Origin: Thozetella sp. PMI_491 | Taxonomy: Eukaryota; Ascomycota; Sordariomycetes; Chaetosphaeriales; Chaetosphaeriaceae | DNA: 20,251 bases | Direction of reading: 5' to 3' | Assembly: GCA_021432635.1 (NCBI GenBank) | Contig: MU270044.1 | Span: 844,988 to 865,238 of the forward strand | Shown here: positions 9,098 to 17,449 of the stretch, in pieces | Layout of the letters: each line of letters opens with the position of its first letter | Numbering within the stretch: position 1 is the first letter of the stretch | Position numbers and translations under genes: made by a program | Notes under the pieces: model-generated | Database searches by the model: none | Told to the model about the DNA's origin: nothing | What the model saw: only the letters and a program-made list of their open reading frames with translations

Positions 9098-10161
9098 GAC
9101 TGTAGTAAATATTCCTTTAATATATCTTTAACCACTATATTTAAAACGTGTGCTATACAGTGGATATCGTATAAAAAAAGACTTTTAGGGTTGTTTTTCT
9201 TAATAGCCTGTATAAGAATATCGTTATTAGAGGCGTTATCTCGAGTAATACTAAGAATATTAGATGTTTCTAAGCTATAAAGCTTTAAGATATCTATAAG
9301 CTTAGTATATATATATTGCCCAGTATGGCTTTCGGTAAGTTTATTAAAGCCAATTAGCTTATAATTTAACTTATAGTCGTCGTCGATATATATTAAAAGT
9401 AGGCCAAAATAAGCGGTTTGATTATTAGCGGTCCAAATATCAAGTGTAAGTGAAAGGGTGTTGTTATTATTAATATAGTTTTTAAGTTTAAAAGTAAGTG
9501 TATTTAAAGCTTCTTTATAGCTTTTATCGAGTATATCCTTTATCTTCCACCTATTTATAACTGGTGTAGATTTATTATAATAGTTTAAGAGGTCTTTAAA
9601 AGATCCTGAGTTTAATATATTAAACGATAAGTTATTTTCAATGATAAAGTTTAATATTTTATGTAAAGCTTCGTCTTCGTTAAATTCTTGTATAGTAGCA
9701 GATCGTATACGCTTCCTGCTTTCTAGTTGGTTAAAAAAGCTATTTTTAGGTGGTATATTTGATATTTTAAGCTTAGTAGCTTCAAGCTTTTGATTATGAG
9801 CGATATTAGGGTGTTTCTTTTTATAATGGGCAATATAATTAGAGGTTTGGAAGCCTAGTAATTTATCGATTCTTTTATAGGAACAGCTATTACACTCGAT
9901 TAAAACCTCTCGTTCCTTATTAAGATCGATAGGTTGTAAAGTTCTCGTATATAAGCCGTTATTAAATATATATATATCGTTATTTAATTTAAAGTCGGAT
10001 TTATTATATTTTGAGTTTATATATTTATTAATCTCGTCGGTATTTTGCTGGCTAGTTTGCTGGCTAATTTGCTGGCTAGCTTGGTCTAATATTTGTATAT
10101 CTTCTATAATAATAGATGAGGTAGCTGGTAATGTAGGGCTATAAGAAGCTTTGGAATCTAT
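9098..10161 (-). pseudogene. hAT-1 transposase, N-terminal part with BED finger and catalytic core (frame open)
   Basis: 354 codons with no internal stop. The start is inferred at 10161 (ATA in place of ATG) because the hAT-2 copy has ATG at the aligned position and the two proteins then align (S-Y-x-x-T-L-P-A-T). Features in order: a Gln-rich triplicated linker (S-Q-Q three times, residues about 28-40); a BED-type zinc finger, Cys-x2-Cys-x18-His-x4-His, from E-C-N-S-C to H-Y-K-K-K-H; a Lys/Asn-rich linker; L-T-L-D-I-W-T-A-N-N with the first catalytic Asp of the RNase H fold; I-T-R-D-N-A-S-N-N with the second catalytic Asp; and H-C-I-A-H-V-L-N, the hAT C-x2-H signature, close to the insertion point. 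The frame stops abruptly at the retrotransposon and resumes at 1352. Unlike all other coding regions here it keeps frequent CpG and all key residues. Without the distal half it can encode only a truncated DNA-binding fragment, and the start codon appears lost. Confidence 0.88.
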
Positions 10162-10766
10162 ATTATGAGTAGCTTTATAAATGATTTTTAAGTAGCTTTT
10201 TACTTCTATAGTAGTAATATAAGTGGTGGTATAAGTAGTGGTATAAATAGTAGTGTAAGTAGTGGTGTAAATAGTAGTGTAAGTAGTGGTGTAAATAGTA
10301 GTGTAAGTAGTGGTGGTGGAAAAAGTAAAAGTGGTTAAAGTAAGAGGGAGGCTTTCTTTATATAGTTTTATTATATAAATCTAAAAGATTCTAGTAAAAT
10401 CAAGCTACTTATTAATTTATATATTATTAATCAAGTTAAATATATTATAAATTTACTTTTACAGCTTATAAAGCTGATTTATAAGCATTAGTAAGTAATA
10501 GAAACTTATAGATATGTATAGAAGCTTCTAGATTCCTCTAGATTTTTAGCTTATAAATCTACTATAATACTCTAATATACTCGAGTATGAGTATATACTA
10601 ATACTTATACTCGTCGAGTTTAGTATAGTATATACTAGCTCCACTCGAGTAGAGTATACCAGTAAACTCATACTAGCCTAGTATAGTACAACCTTATACT
10701 CATACTCGAATATACTCGAAATACTCATACTCATACTAAATACTCAGTACTCAAATCACAGCCCTG
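10162..10766 (-). promoter_or_regulatory. hAT-1 5' leader, subterminal repeats and right terminus
   Basis: There is no gene in this 605-bp stretch. After the minisatellite (10211-10317) comes A+T-rich leader sequence similar to that of hAT-2. Between about 10575 and 10750 the motifs CTCGAGTA, ACTCATACT and their complements occur many times in both orientations; clusters of this kind next to hAT ends are typically transposase-binding sites. The terminus itself (10759-10766, CAGCCCTG; CAGGGCTG outward) is the terminal inverted repeat. Confidence 0.65.
10211..10317. repeat. Minisatellite upstream of the hAT-1 start, 12/24-bp unit
   Basis: Alternating units close to GTAAGTAGTGGT and GTAAATAGTAGT, about eight to nine 12-bp copies, in the leader between transposase start and terminus. 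hAT-2 has a shorter, related array (units near GTATAAGTAGTA) at the same relative position, so the array is part of the family and not a recent local expansion. Confidence 0.75.
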
Positions 10767-10934
10767 GTATTAACACAGTTTAATACACTATTCTATTATA
10801 ATCTAAGAAGAAAGCTCTTCTTATAACTTAACACTTTAAATAAGGTAGGATTTTTAATAATAGCCTTTTAACTTAAGCTAAGCTATAAATAAGATAAAAC
10901 TAGCTAGATCCTTTCTACTGTGATTAGACTTATT

Positions 10935-11928
10935 CTCTACCTTATTTAAAACATATATAATATAATAGATATTATATAGATTTTTTTTATTATTAGCTTT
11001 TATAGCTTTAATAAGAGTATTATTATTAGAGGTATTATCCCAAGTAATACTAAGTATATTAAACGTTTTTAAGCTATAAAGCTTTAAGATATCTATAAGC
11101 TTAGTATATATATATTGCCTAGTATAGCTTTTTATAAGCTTATTAAAGCTAATTAGCTTATAGTTTAGCTTATATTTATCGTTAATATATATTAAAAGTA
11201 AACTAAAGTAAGTAGTTTAATTATTAAAGGTTTAAATATTAAGGGTTAGAGAAAAAGTGCTGTTATTTTTAATATAATTTTTAAGCTTAAAACTAATAAT
11301 ATTTAAAGATTTTTTTTATCTTTTTATTATTAATAATAGGGGTAAATTTATTATAGTAGTTTAATAAGTCTTTAAATAAGTTGGAATTTAATATATTAAA
11401 TAATAAGTTATTTTAAACTATAAATTTTAATATTTTATGTAAAACTTTATCTTTATTAAATATAAGTATAGTATTAGATTATATATATTTTTAGCCCTTT
11501 AATTGATTTAAAAAGCTAATTTTAAAAGGTATATCTTACTTAGTAATAAGCTTAGTTTTGTTAGATTCTTTATTATAAGTTATTACTAGGTGTTTATTTT
11601 TATAGTGTTGTAAAAAATTAGAAGATTAAAAGCCAGGTATTTTAACTAGCTTTTTATAAGAATAGGTAATATATTATATTAAAACCTCTTATTTTTTAGT
11701 ATAGTTGATTAAAAGTTAAGACCTAGTCAATAAGCTGTTTTTAAAGATATATATACTATTATCAGATAATATATAATCTAATTTATTATATTTTAAGTTT
11801 TTATAGTTGAGTTGCTAGCTAGTTGACTAGCTAGCTGATTAGCTAATTAGATCTAGTATTTATATATTATCTATATTAATAATAAGAGTAGCTGGTAAAG
11901 TAGAGTTATAAGATCTATTAGAAGACAT
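10935..11928 (-). pseudogene. hAT-2 transposase, N-terminal part (many stops)
   Basis: It starts at an intact ATG (11928) with S-S-N-R-S-Y-N-S-T-L-P-A-T, aligning with hAT-1. The BED finger is destroyed (Cys codons now TAT, the I-x-Y-I-T-Y-S-Y stretch near 11675). The C-x2-H signature near 10960 reads Y-Y-I-I-Y-V-L-N. More than fifteen TAA/TAG codons interrupt the frame. The first catalytic region is barely traceable near 11230. The C-terminal domain is absent from this side. Bases 10775-10935 could be a diverged continuation of the same frame but I could not align them with confidence. Confidence 0.8.
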
Positions 11929-12534
11929 TTTTATTTATATAATATAAAAAGGTAGTATAAATAATATAAGTAGTATAAGTGGTATAAGTAGTATAAGTAG
12001 TATAAGTAGTAGTAAATAAGGAAAAAGTACAAAGAGAGAAAGTAAAAGAGAGGCTTTCTTTATATAGTTTTTAATATATATCTAGGAGATTCTAGTAATA
12101 TCTAGTTGATTAGTAATATTTTATATTATTAATCAACTTAAATATATATTACTTTAGCTTAAATAATAATTTATAAGTATTAATAAGTAATAGAAACTTA
12201 TAGAAACTTATATAAACTTATAGAAGTATATAGAAGCTTTTTGATTTCTCTAGTGTTTTTTAATTATTAAACTACTATATAATAGTATAATAATATTATT
12301 AGACCTGTATTTAATATTATATATATTATTTATCTTATTATATTATAAGTAAATAGAGTAATAACTTAATATTTCTTAAATAATAAAATTTTATTTTTAT
12401 TTTATTTTTTAATTAGTATTAATATATACTAAAATTAATTGTAATTAATATAAGCTTATACTAATACTATATTAATTTTTAAACCCTTATACTAATACTA
12501 ATTAATTAAAGTACTAATTAATTTTCAAGCCCTA
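11929..12534 (-). promoter_or_regulatory. hAT-2 5' leader and terminus
   Basis: A gene-free stretch of 606 bp. It contains a degenerate 12-bp minisatellite (about 11953-12018) and A+T-rich leader sequence. At 12420-12534 TACTAATACTAATTA-type repeats lead to the terminus CAAGCCCTA (12526-12534). The next eight bases, TTAGTCTC (12535-12542), are the candidate target duplication; its partner is outside the window. Confidence 0.6.
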
Positions 12535-13326
12535 TTAGTCTCTAGTTATATTAATTACCCTATATTATTAAATACTTTTACTATATATATTTTCTCTCTC
12601 CTTAGGCAGTAGTACTCTAACAAAGAATTATATAAAAACACCTATAATAAAATAAAGTCTTATCCTACTTTATAGCTTATTTAGCTAATATTAATATTAT
12701 TATCCTTACTTAAGCTAGCTATAATTACTACTATAGGATTATACTAGCGAGTTAAAAGACTAAATAAAGCCTCCTAGGCTAGTTCTAAGCTAGACATTAA
12801 AACCTATTAGATACTAGACCTAATACTTTATAAAGCTAGTATATTAATAAGACCCTAATCTATAGGGTCTCTTTTAGGGGCCTTTAACTTAATATATTAG
12901 ACCTGCCTAGGTTATTAAGAAGATCTCTTAATTAATTAATTATTTATACTTTATAAGGTAGTTATTAGGTTAATACTTTAAGTAAAAGTTTTCTCTTGTA
13001 GTTTAAATGCTTTAGTTTAATATTTTAAAGTAGTTTAAATATATTTAAGATTTTTAACTTATTAGATTAAGATAATAAAAAGACTAATCCTATAGTTAGA
13101 AATTAGGCTTAATAAGTTCCTAATAAGAACCTATTTAAAAATATTAAAAGCCTTTATCACTAGTTAGTTAACTTTAATCTATTTTTCTTTAGTAAATAAG
13201 TTCTAAATATTTATCTATTATTAGATAGCTTATTAAACTTAAAAGATAATATACTTATTTATTATTAATCTTTATCTTATTCTCTAAGGCTTTAATAATA
13301 TCTAATAATATAAATACTACTAAGAT
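12535..13326 (-). repeat. Unknown repeat, copy A (truncated on the left by hAT-2)
   Basis: It aligns base for base, mainly with transition differences, to 19152-20063 once the 119-bp insertion plus duplication in copy B is removed. Homology begins exactly at the hAT-2 terminus, so hAT-2 inserted here and the rest of copy A lies off the left side. Homology ends near 13326. On the minus strand a frame punctuated by TAA/TAG can be followed from about 12960 to 12540 (K-A-P-K-R-D-P-I-D, then S-S-L-E-L-A, I-A-S-L-S-K-D, Y-N-S-L-L-E-Y-Y-C), in the same frame as copy B. I do not recognise the protein. Confidence 0.75.
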
Positions 13327-13662
13327 TTTAATAGTTTTAAAGGTTTTCTCTTTAGTATTTTATAGGTGATAATAATATAAGTATTTATATTGTTTTACCT
13401 ATAGAAATATTAATAAATTTCCTTTAAAATCTTAATTTCTTCTCTTAAACTATTTATTAGGTTAGTTTATTATTAATAAGCCTTTATAATTTAATAATAA
13501 AAGATAAAGATAAGTATTTTAATAGTATTAACTTATATAGTATTATTTACCTTAAATAGCTTAATTATACTTAGGTATATCTTTTAGAAGATATATAATA
13601 TTATAGCCTTATAATTCTAGACTAATACTATTTAGTTATTACTTATAATAGATATATAGAGT
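13327..13662. other. Gene-free A+T-rich spacer left of the MULE
   Basis: No recognisable gene. Decayed minus-strand frames with Lys/Glu-rich pieces (R-E-E-I-K-I-L-K-E-I) are visible near 13430. Because the MULE duplicated TACTTTTA, this stretch was once continuous with 17184 onward, so it may be the 3' end of unknown repeat copy B. Confidence 0.4.
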
Positions 13663-13670
13663 TACTTTTA
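13663..13670. repeat. 8-bp target site duplication of the MULE (left), TACTTTTA
   Basis: Identical to 17176-17183 and directly abutting the terminal inverted repeats on both sides. MULE duplications are usually 8-11 bp. Confidence 0.85.
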
Positions 13671-13753
13671 GAGAATTAATACCTAGGCATATGGTTTTAC
13701 TACCCAGGCATAAGCTTATATAGGCATAACTTTTTCCAGCCCTTTAATTAGCT
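13671..13753 (+). repeat. MULE left terminal inverted repeat, 83 bp
   Basis: It starts GAGAATTAATACCTAGGCAT; the partner reads GGGAATTAATACCCAGGCAT in the same direction. Only transitions distinguish the two ends. Confidence 0.92.
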
Positions 13754-13991
13754 AAAACTTCCAGCTGTTAATATATATTACACAACTTAAATTCTGCCTA
13801 AGTATCCCAGCTAAACACTTACCTATCTTAATTAGTTTAAAGCTAATTTTATGTTTTATATTAAATCAACAGACTTATTAATATTAAACTATTATAAACT
13901 TACTATCTCAGCTCCTTAAAACTCACTTATTCTATACTAATCTAAAATAATAAGTACAGGTAAAATTACCTCTACCTTGCTTAAGATTTAA

Positions 13992-16650
13992 CCATGCCAG
14001 CTTATTAATACTGCTGCTAACCCTAGAGCTAAATCCCACCCTTTAAAATAACTATAGTAGACCTCCCTAAGTTCTTCTGATACAAGTAATACTATAGGCA
14101 GCAGTATTAGGAAATATTATAGTGTTAGGGATAAAGAAGCTATTATAAATATTTTCTCTGTCTAGCTAGAGTACTTTATAATTATTCCCAGGCCCTATAA
14201 CAACATATTTAATAAGCCTGTATAGACATAATAGACTAATTCTAAGATTTACCTCAACAACTCTTTTACTATATATCTAAAACAAATTAAAATATAGTAT
14301 ATTAGACTACTTATACTTAGACTAAAGCCCTTTAAATTATAATACTTATAAGACTAAGCTATATTAAATACTCTTATTAAACAGTAAGAGTTAACCTTAT
14401 TATATATATAATTTATATCTGCCTTAAAACTTATTTATAAGGTAATTAATACAGACTAGTAGCTTATACTTAAGCTTACTTAGTCTTATAAAAGAGTTTA
14501 TAAATAATAAGAGAGATAGGGTTACTTACCACTTAAAGATTAGGCATCCCCCCCTTATAAAGATGCCCTGCCCCTATACCCTAGGCTAATAGCTAATAAT
14601 ACTAGTAACTTAGATTTAAAATATAGCTTATTAAGTCAATAATTAATCTCTAATCCTCTTATCCCTAATAGCCTAGTCTTATCAGTTAATATCCTTTATT
14701 AAAATATTAATACCTTTATAAAAGCTTATAGGTTTACTGTTACTAAGTAGTAAGGCTATATAAAAAAAGGTTAGAAAAAGTAATATATATTTAAGTGTAA
14801 CTATTATAAGCTCTCTTAGTAAAGTAAAAGTATTAGATAAAGGATTTAAAAGTCTTAGAAATATAGTTACTAGTAGAAAATAATTACTAAAGCTATTACT
14901 AATAGCTAGTAACTATTATATAAGTATATTAATATAAAGTATAACTATTATAACTACTTATTTAGTATCTACTTATCTACTTATCTTATTCTTAAGAAAT
15001 TAACTAATTCTATTAAGGGAACTATTTAATTAATAGGCTAATAGATAGGGATCTAAGTATATAATATATAGGTAGTTATTAAAAAGTAATACCCTAATAG
15101 TATCTTTATAAAAAGGGATATCTATAATATTAAAGTTAAAATTAATCGCAAGAAATTAGATAGCCTAGGCTTAACTACTACTTTAATTAAGTCATTTAAT
15201 AAAAGGAAGATCCCTTATATTACTAAATAGGCAGAGGATAAGCCTAATTATCTTCTTAGGCTGGTTTAAATATATCCCTCTTATATTTAGATATAAAAGT
15301 ATTACCTAGAGGTGATAAGTTTTAATAATACCTATAATATAAATTATTATAAGCTCCCCCTCTTCTAAATGACTAGCTAGACTTATTTATAGTCTGTCTA
15401 TAATATTATATTTAAGTTGATTAATAATAAGAGGCTTAAAGGGTTTTAATTCCTTATAGATATTATTTACTAGCTTATTAATAAAAACTAGATCTAATTA
15501 CCTAATATAATTATTACTAATTTTAATACTTAAATAAAAAATACTCTTAAGGCCTCCTTTTCTAATATATAACAACAGCTATATATCTACTATATTAATT
15601 CTAATATCCTCTTTTAGTCAAAGAAAAAATAGTTAAAACCTATTATTCTTATTAATAGTGATATAAATAGCAGCGATAGGGAAATACTAGTAATACTTAG
15701 CTTTAATAATAGAAACACTATCTAAGATACTAAAAAGTAAAACAATACCCTGCTAGGATTTATCTCTTATACTTATCAAGGTGTTTTAGACTTTTAAAAG
15801 CTTATTATATTTACTAAGATAAAAGAGGTATATAAGTAGGTATAGGTAAATCTTTATATAGAGTTTAATAACTAGTAAGTAATCTTAGTATATCTTTACT
15901 ATATATATATATATCTTTATAGGCTTAATAAGCCTAATATTATACCCTAAAGTATTATAATTTTAAGATCTAAGTTATATCTAGGATAAAGATAAGTAAT
16001 TATAATATTAAGAGCTATCTTTTAAATAATATAAGCTATTTATATTAGCTAGTAAAAGCCCTTAAAAAGATATTATAAGATTAAGACTAAGACTTTATTA
16101 ATACTTATATATAAGACAAGGTATTAACCACTTAAAAGTATATTAGACTTAGGTTAAAATACCTAGGGGAGCTATTAATAACTATATTAGAGAAAAGCCT
16201 CTAGCTAATTATAATACAATACTTTTTTATAAAGGCAGTAATACCTATAATAAAAAACTTAAACCTACTTTTAATTAGCCTTTATATTAATAACTATTTT
16301 ATATTAGTATAATTTAAGATCCCCTATTATTATAAGGTCTATAAAATACTTAAGACTAGCACTACTTTTATAAAGTAGGATATTTATCTATAATAATATA
16401 TCTATAAGTCTAACACTAAGAATCTTTATTACTAGATTCTTAACCTAAAGATTATTATATTACTTTATAAACAGCTTAATAATATTATTTAAACACTCTC
16501 TTTATAACTAGTTATTAGGAATAATAACTAGGTATTTATATAATAGGATAACAAACTAGTTTACTACTAAGGCTAACCACTAAGTAACTAGAACAAAACA
16601 ATACTAGCAAGGTTAAAGCTTAAGGCCTCTTAAGCAGGAAAAGCCTTATC
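13992..16650 (+). pseudogene. MULE transposase (RIP-degraded, one frameshift)
   Basis: A frame with TAA/TAG stops can be followed from about 13992 (N-T-A-A-N-P-R-A-K, then S-S-S-D-T-S-N at 14070). From 14700 it matches fungal MULE transposases: N-I-N-T-F-I-K-A-Y-R-F-T-V-T-K (FAR1-like N-terminal region), D-I-Y-N-I-K-V-K-I-N-R (15117), and F-N-N-T-Y-N-I-N-Y-Y-K-L-P-L (15321; first catalytic Asp of the D-x-T-Y motif now Asn). I-T-N-F-N-T (15513) stands for the second Asp motif T-D-F-D-T; Q-Q-L-Y-I-Y-Y-I-N-S-N (about 15570) has its Cys and His as Tyr. After a TA-dinucleotide run (15898-15916) the frame shifts to Y-T-L-K-Y-Y-N-F-K and S-N-Y-N-I-K-S-Y-L-L-N (15995; the preceding catalytic Glu is Lys). 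R-I-L-D-P-K-I appears as I-L-N-L-K-I at 16436. The exact start and stop are uncertain; the frame may run to about 16800. Confidence 0.87.
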
Positions 16651-17092
16651 TTCCTAACTAAAGAGTACTTAAAGATAAGCTACTACTTTAAGACATAGGA
16701 CTATAACTAGTCTATATATAAGTAATTAAAAGCTATAGCTAAGTATTAGGAGAATAAGAAGTTAGTAGGAGCTAGTAGAAAACAGCAAGGAAAAGGGTGT
16801 ATAGTATTATCTTAGGTTATTATAACTAATAGAAAGGGCTAGGTAATAAGATCTTAAGAGTTTTAATAATAGCTGTTACACTTATAGGTTAGGTAGTATA
16901 AATAGACCGCTATAATATCTCTTAGTTTTTATAATAGTTGTCACACTTATTATATAAGAGGATCTTATAACAGTTATTATACAATCCTACTAGAAAGCTC
17001 CCTTATTAATCCTTAGTTAGGCTTAAATACTAGTGTTAATAAGCTTTATTTACTACTTTATAGCACTAGTACTAGTAGGGCCTATAATTTTA
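16651..17092. repeat. MULE 3' subterminal region with repeated motif
   Basis: No clear gene. A motif close to TTTATAATAGTTGTCACACT occurs at about 16861-16882 and 16928-16949 as direct copies, and an inverted relative (CTTATAACAGTTATTATA) lies at 16965-16982. These could be internal transposase-binding or structural repeats of the element. The remainder shows only stop-rich sequence that may be the transposase C-terminus. Confidence 0.5.
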
Positions 17093-17175
17093 AGCTAATT
17101 AGGGGGCTGGAAAAAGTTATGCCTGTATAAGCTTATACCTAGGTAGTAAAACTATATGCCTGGGTATTAATTCCC
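17093..17175 (-). repeat. MULE right terminal inverted repeat, 83 bp
   Basis: Reverse complement of 13671-13753 with about eight transitions. It ends ATTAATTCCC at 17175, followed directly by the TACTTTTA duplication (17176-17183). Confidence 0.92.
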
Positions 17176-17183
17176 TACTTTTA
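17176..17183. repeat. 8-bp target site duplication of the MULE (right), TACTTTTA
   Basis: Identical to 13663-13670. Confidence 0.85.
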
Positions 17184-17449
17184 TATAGGTTAAAATAAGA
17201 GGGTTAATTAATTTTTAAATACTTAACTAAGTTAATAGGGACTAGTCTAGTATTTATTAGTAGTATAATAATAATCTAAGCTATAATAACTTATTTAGGT
17301 TTATTATTATTATTATAATAATAAATTATAGTATTAACTATTATATTATTATAAGCTTTAATTCTTATTTATCTTATAAAGTTTAAGATATTTATATTAT
17401 AAGAGATATTAAATTCTTAGCTAACTAAGAGTTTTATATCTAATTGTTT

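Larger units (their letters stand above)
1..10766 (-). mobile_element. hAT DNA transposon (hAT-1), left end outside window, interrupted by an LTR retrotransposon
   Basis: The transposase frame on the minus strand (10161 to 9098, resuming at 1352 to 110) has BED, catalytic and dimerisation regions of the hAT superfamily. The right terminus is placed at 10766, where the outward-reading end on the minus strand begins CAGGGCTGTGATTT; the same end sequence recurs at 20157. The eight bases just outside (10767-10774, GTATTAAC) are the candidate target duplication, but the partner lies left of base 1, so it cannot be verified. The element is split by the gypsy element at 1353-9092. CpG dinucleotides survive here far more often than in the neighbouring elements, so it looks younger or less heavily RIPed than hAT-2. 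Confidence 0.85.
10775..12534 (-). mobile_element. Second hAT copy (hAT-2), 5' part only, heavily RIPed
   Basis: It aligns with hAT-1 from its leader (minisatellite, conserved GAGGCTTTCTTTATATAG block at 12053) through the N-terminal transposase. Recognisable similarity fades near 10930, and it is cut by the hAT-1 end at 10766/10774. The outer terminus is at 12534, where the outward-reading end is TAGGGCTTGAAAATTA, a relative of the CAGGGCTGTGATTT end of hAT-1. CpG positions kept in hAT-1 are TA or CA/TG here, so this copy is older or was hit by more RIP cycles. The most economical reading is that hAT-1 inserted into hAT-2 and displaced its distal half beyond the left window edge. Confidence 0.78.
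13671..17175 (+). mobile_element. Mutator-like DNA transposon (MULE), 3505 bp, RIP-degraded
   Basis: Terminal inverted repeats of 83 bp (13671-13753 and 17093-17175) differ at about eight positions, all transitions, and are flanked by an 8-bp direct duplication. A single plus-strand transposase gene with MULE motifs fills the middle. The TIR contains the submotif CCAGGCATA three times in variant form. The element sits between two copies of an unidentified repeat. Confidence 0.92.

Noticed and set aside
14100..14560. A second, separate gene in the 5' part of the MULE
   Set aside because: The frame is the same as the downstream transposase frame and continuous apart from RIP-type stops, so it is more simply the N-terminal part of one gene.
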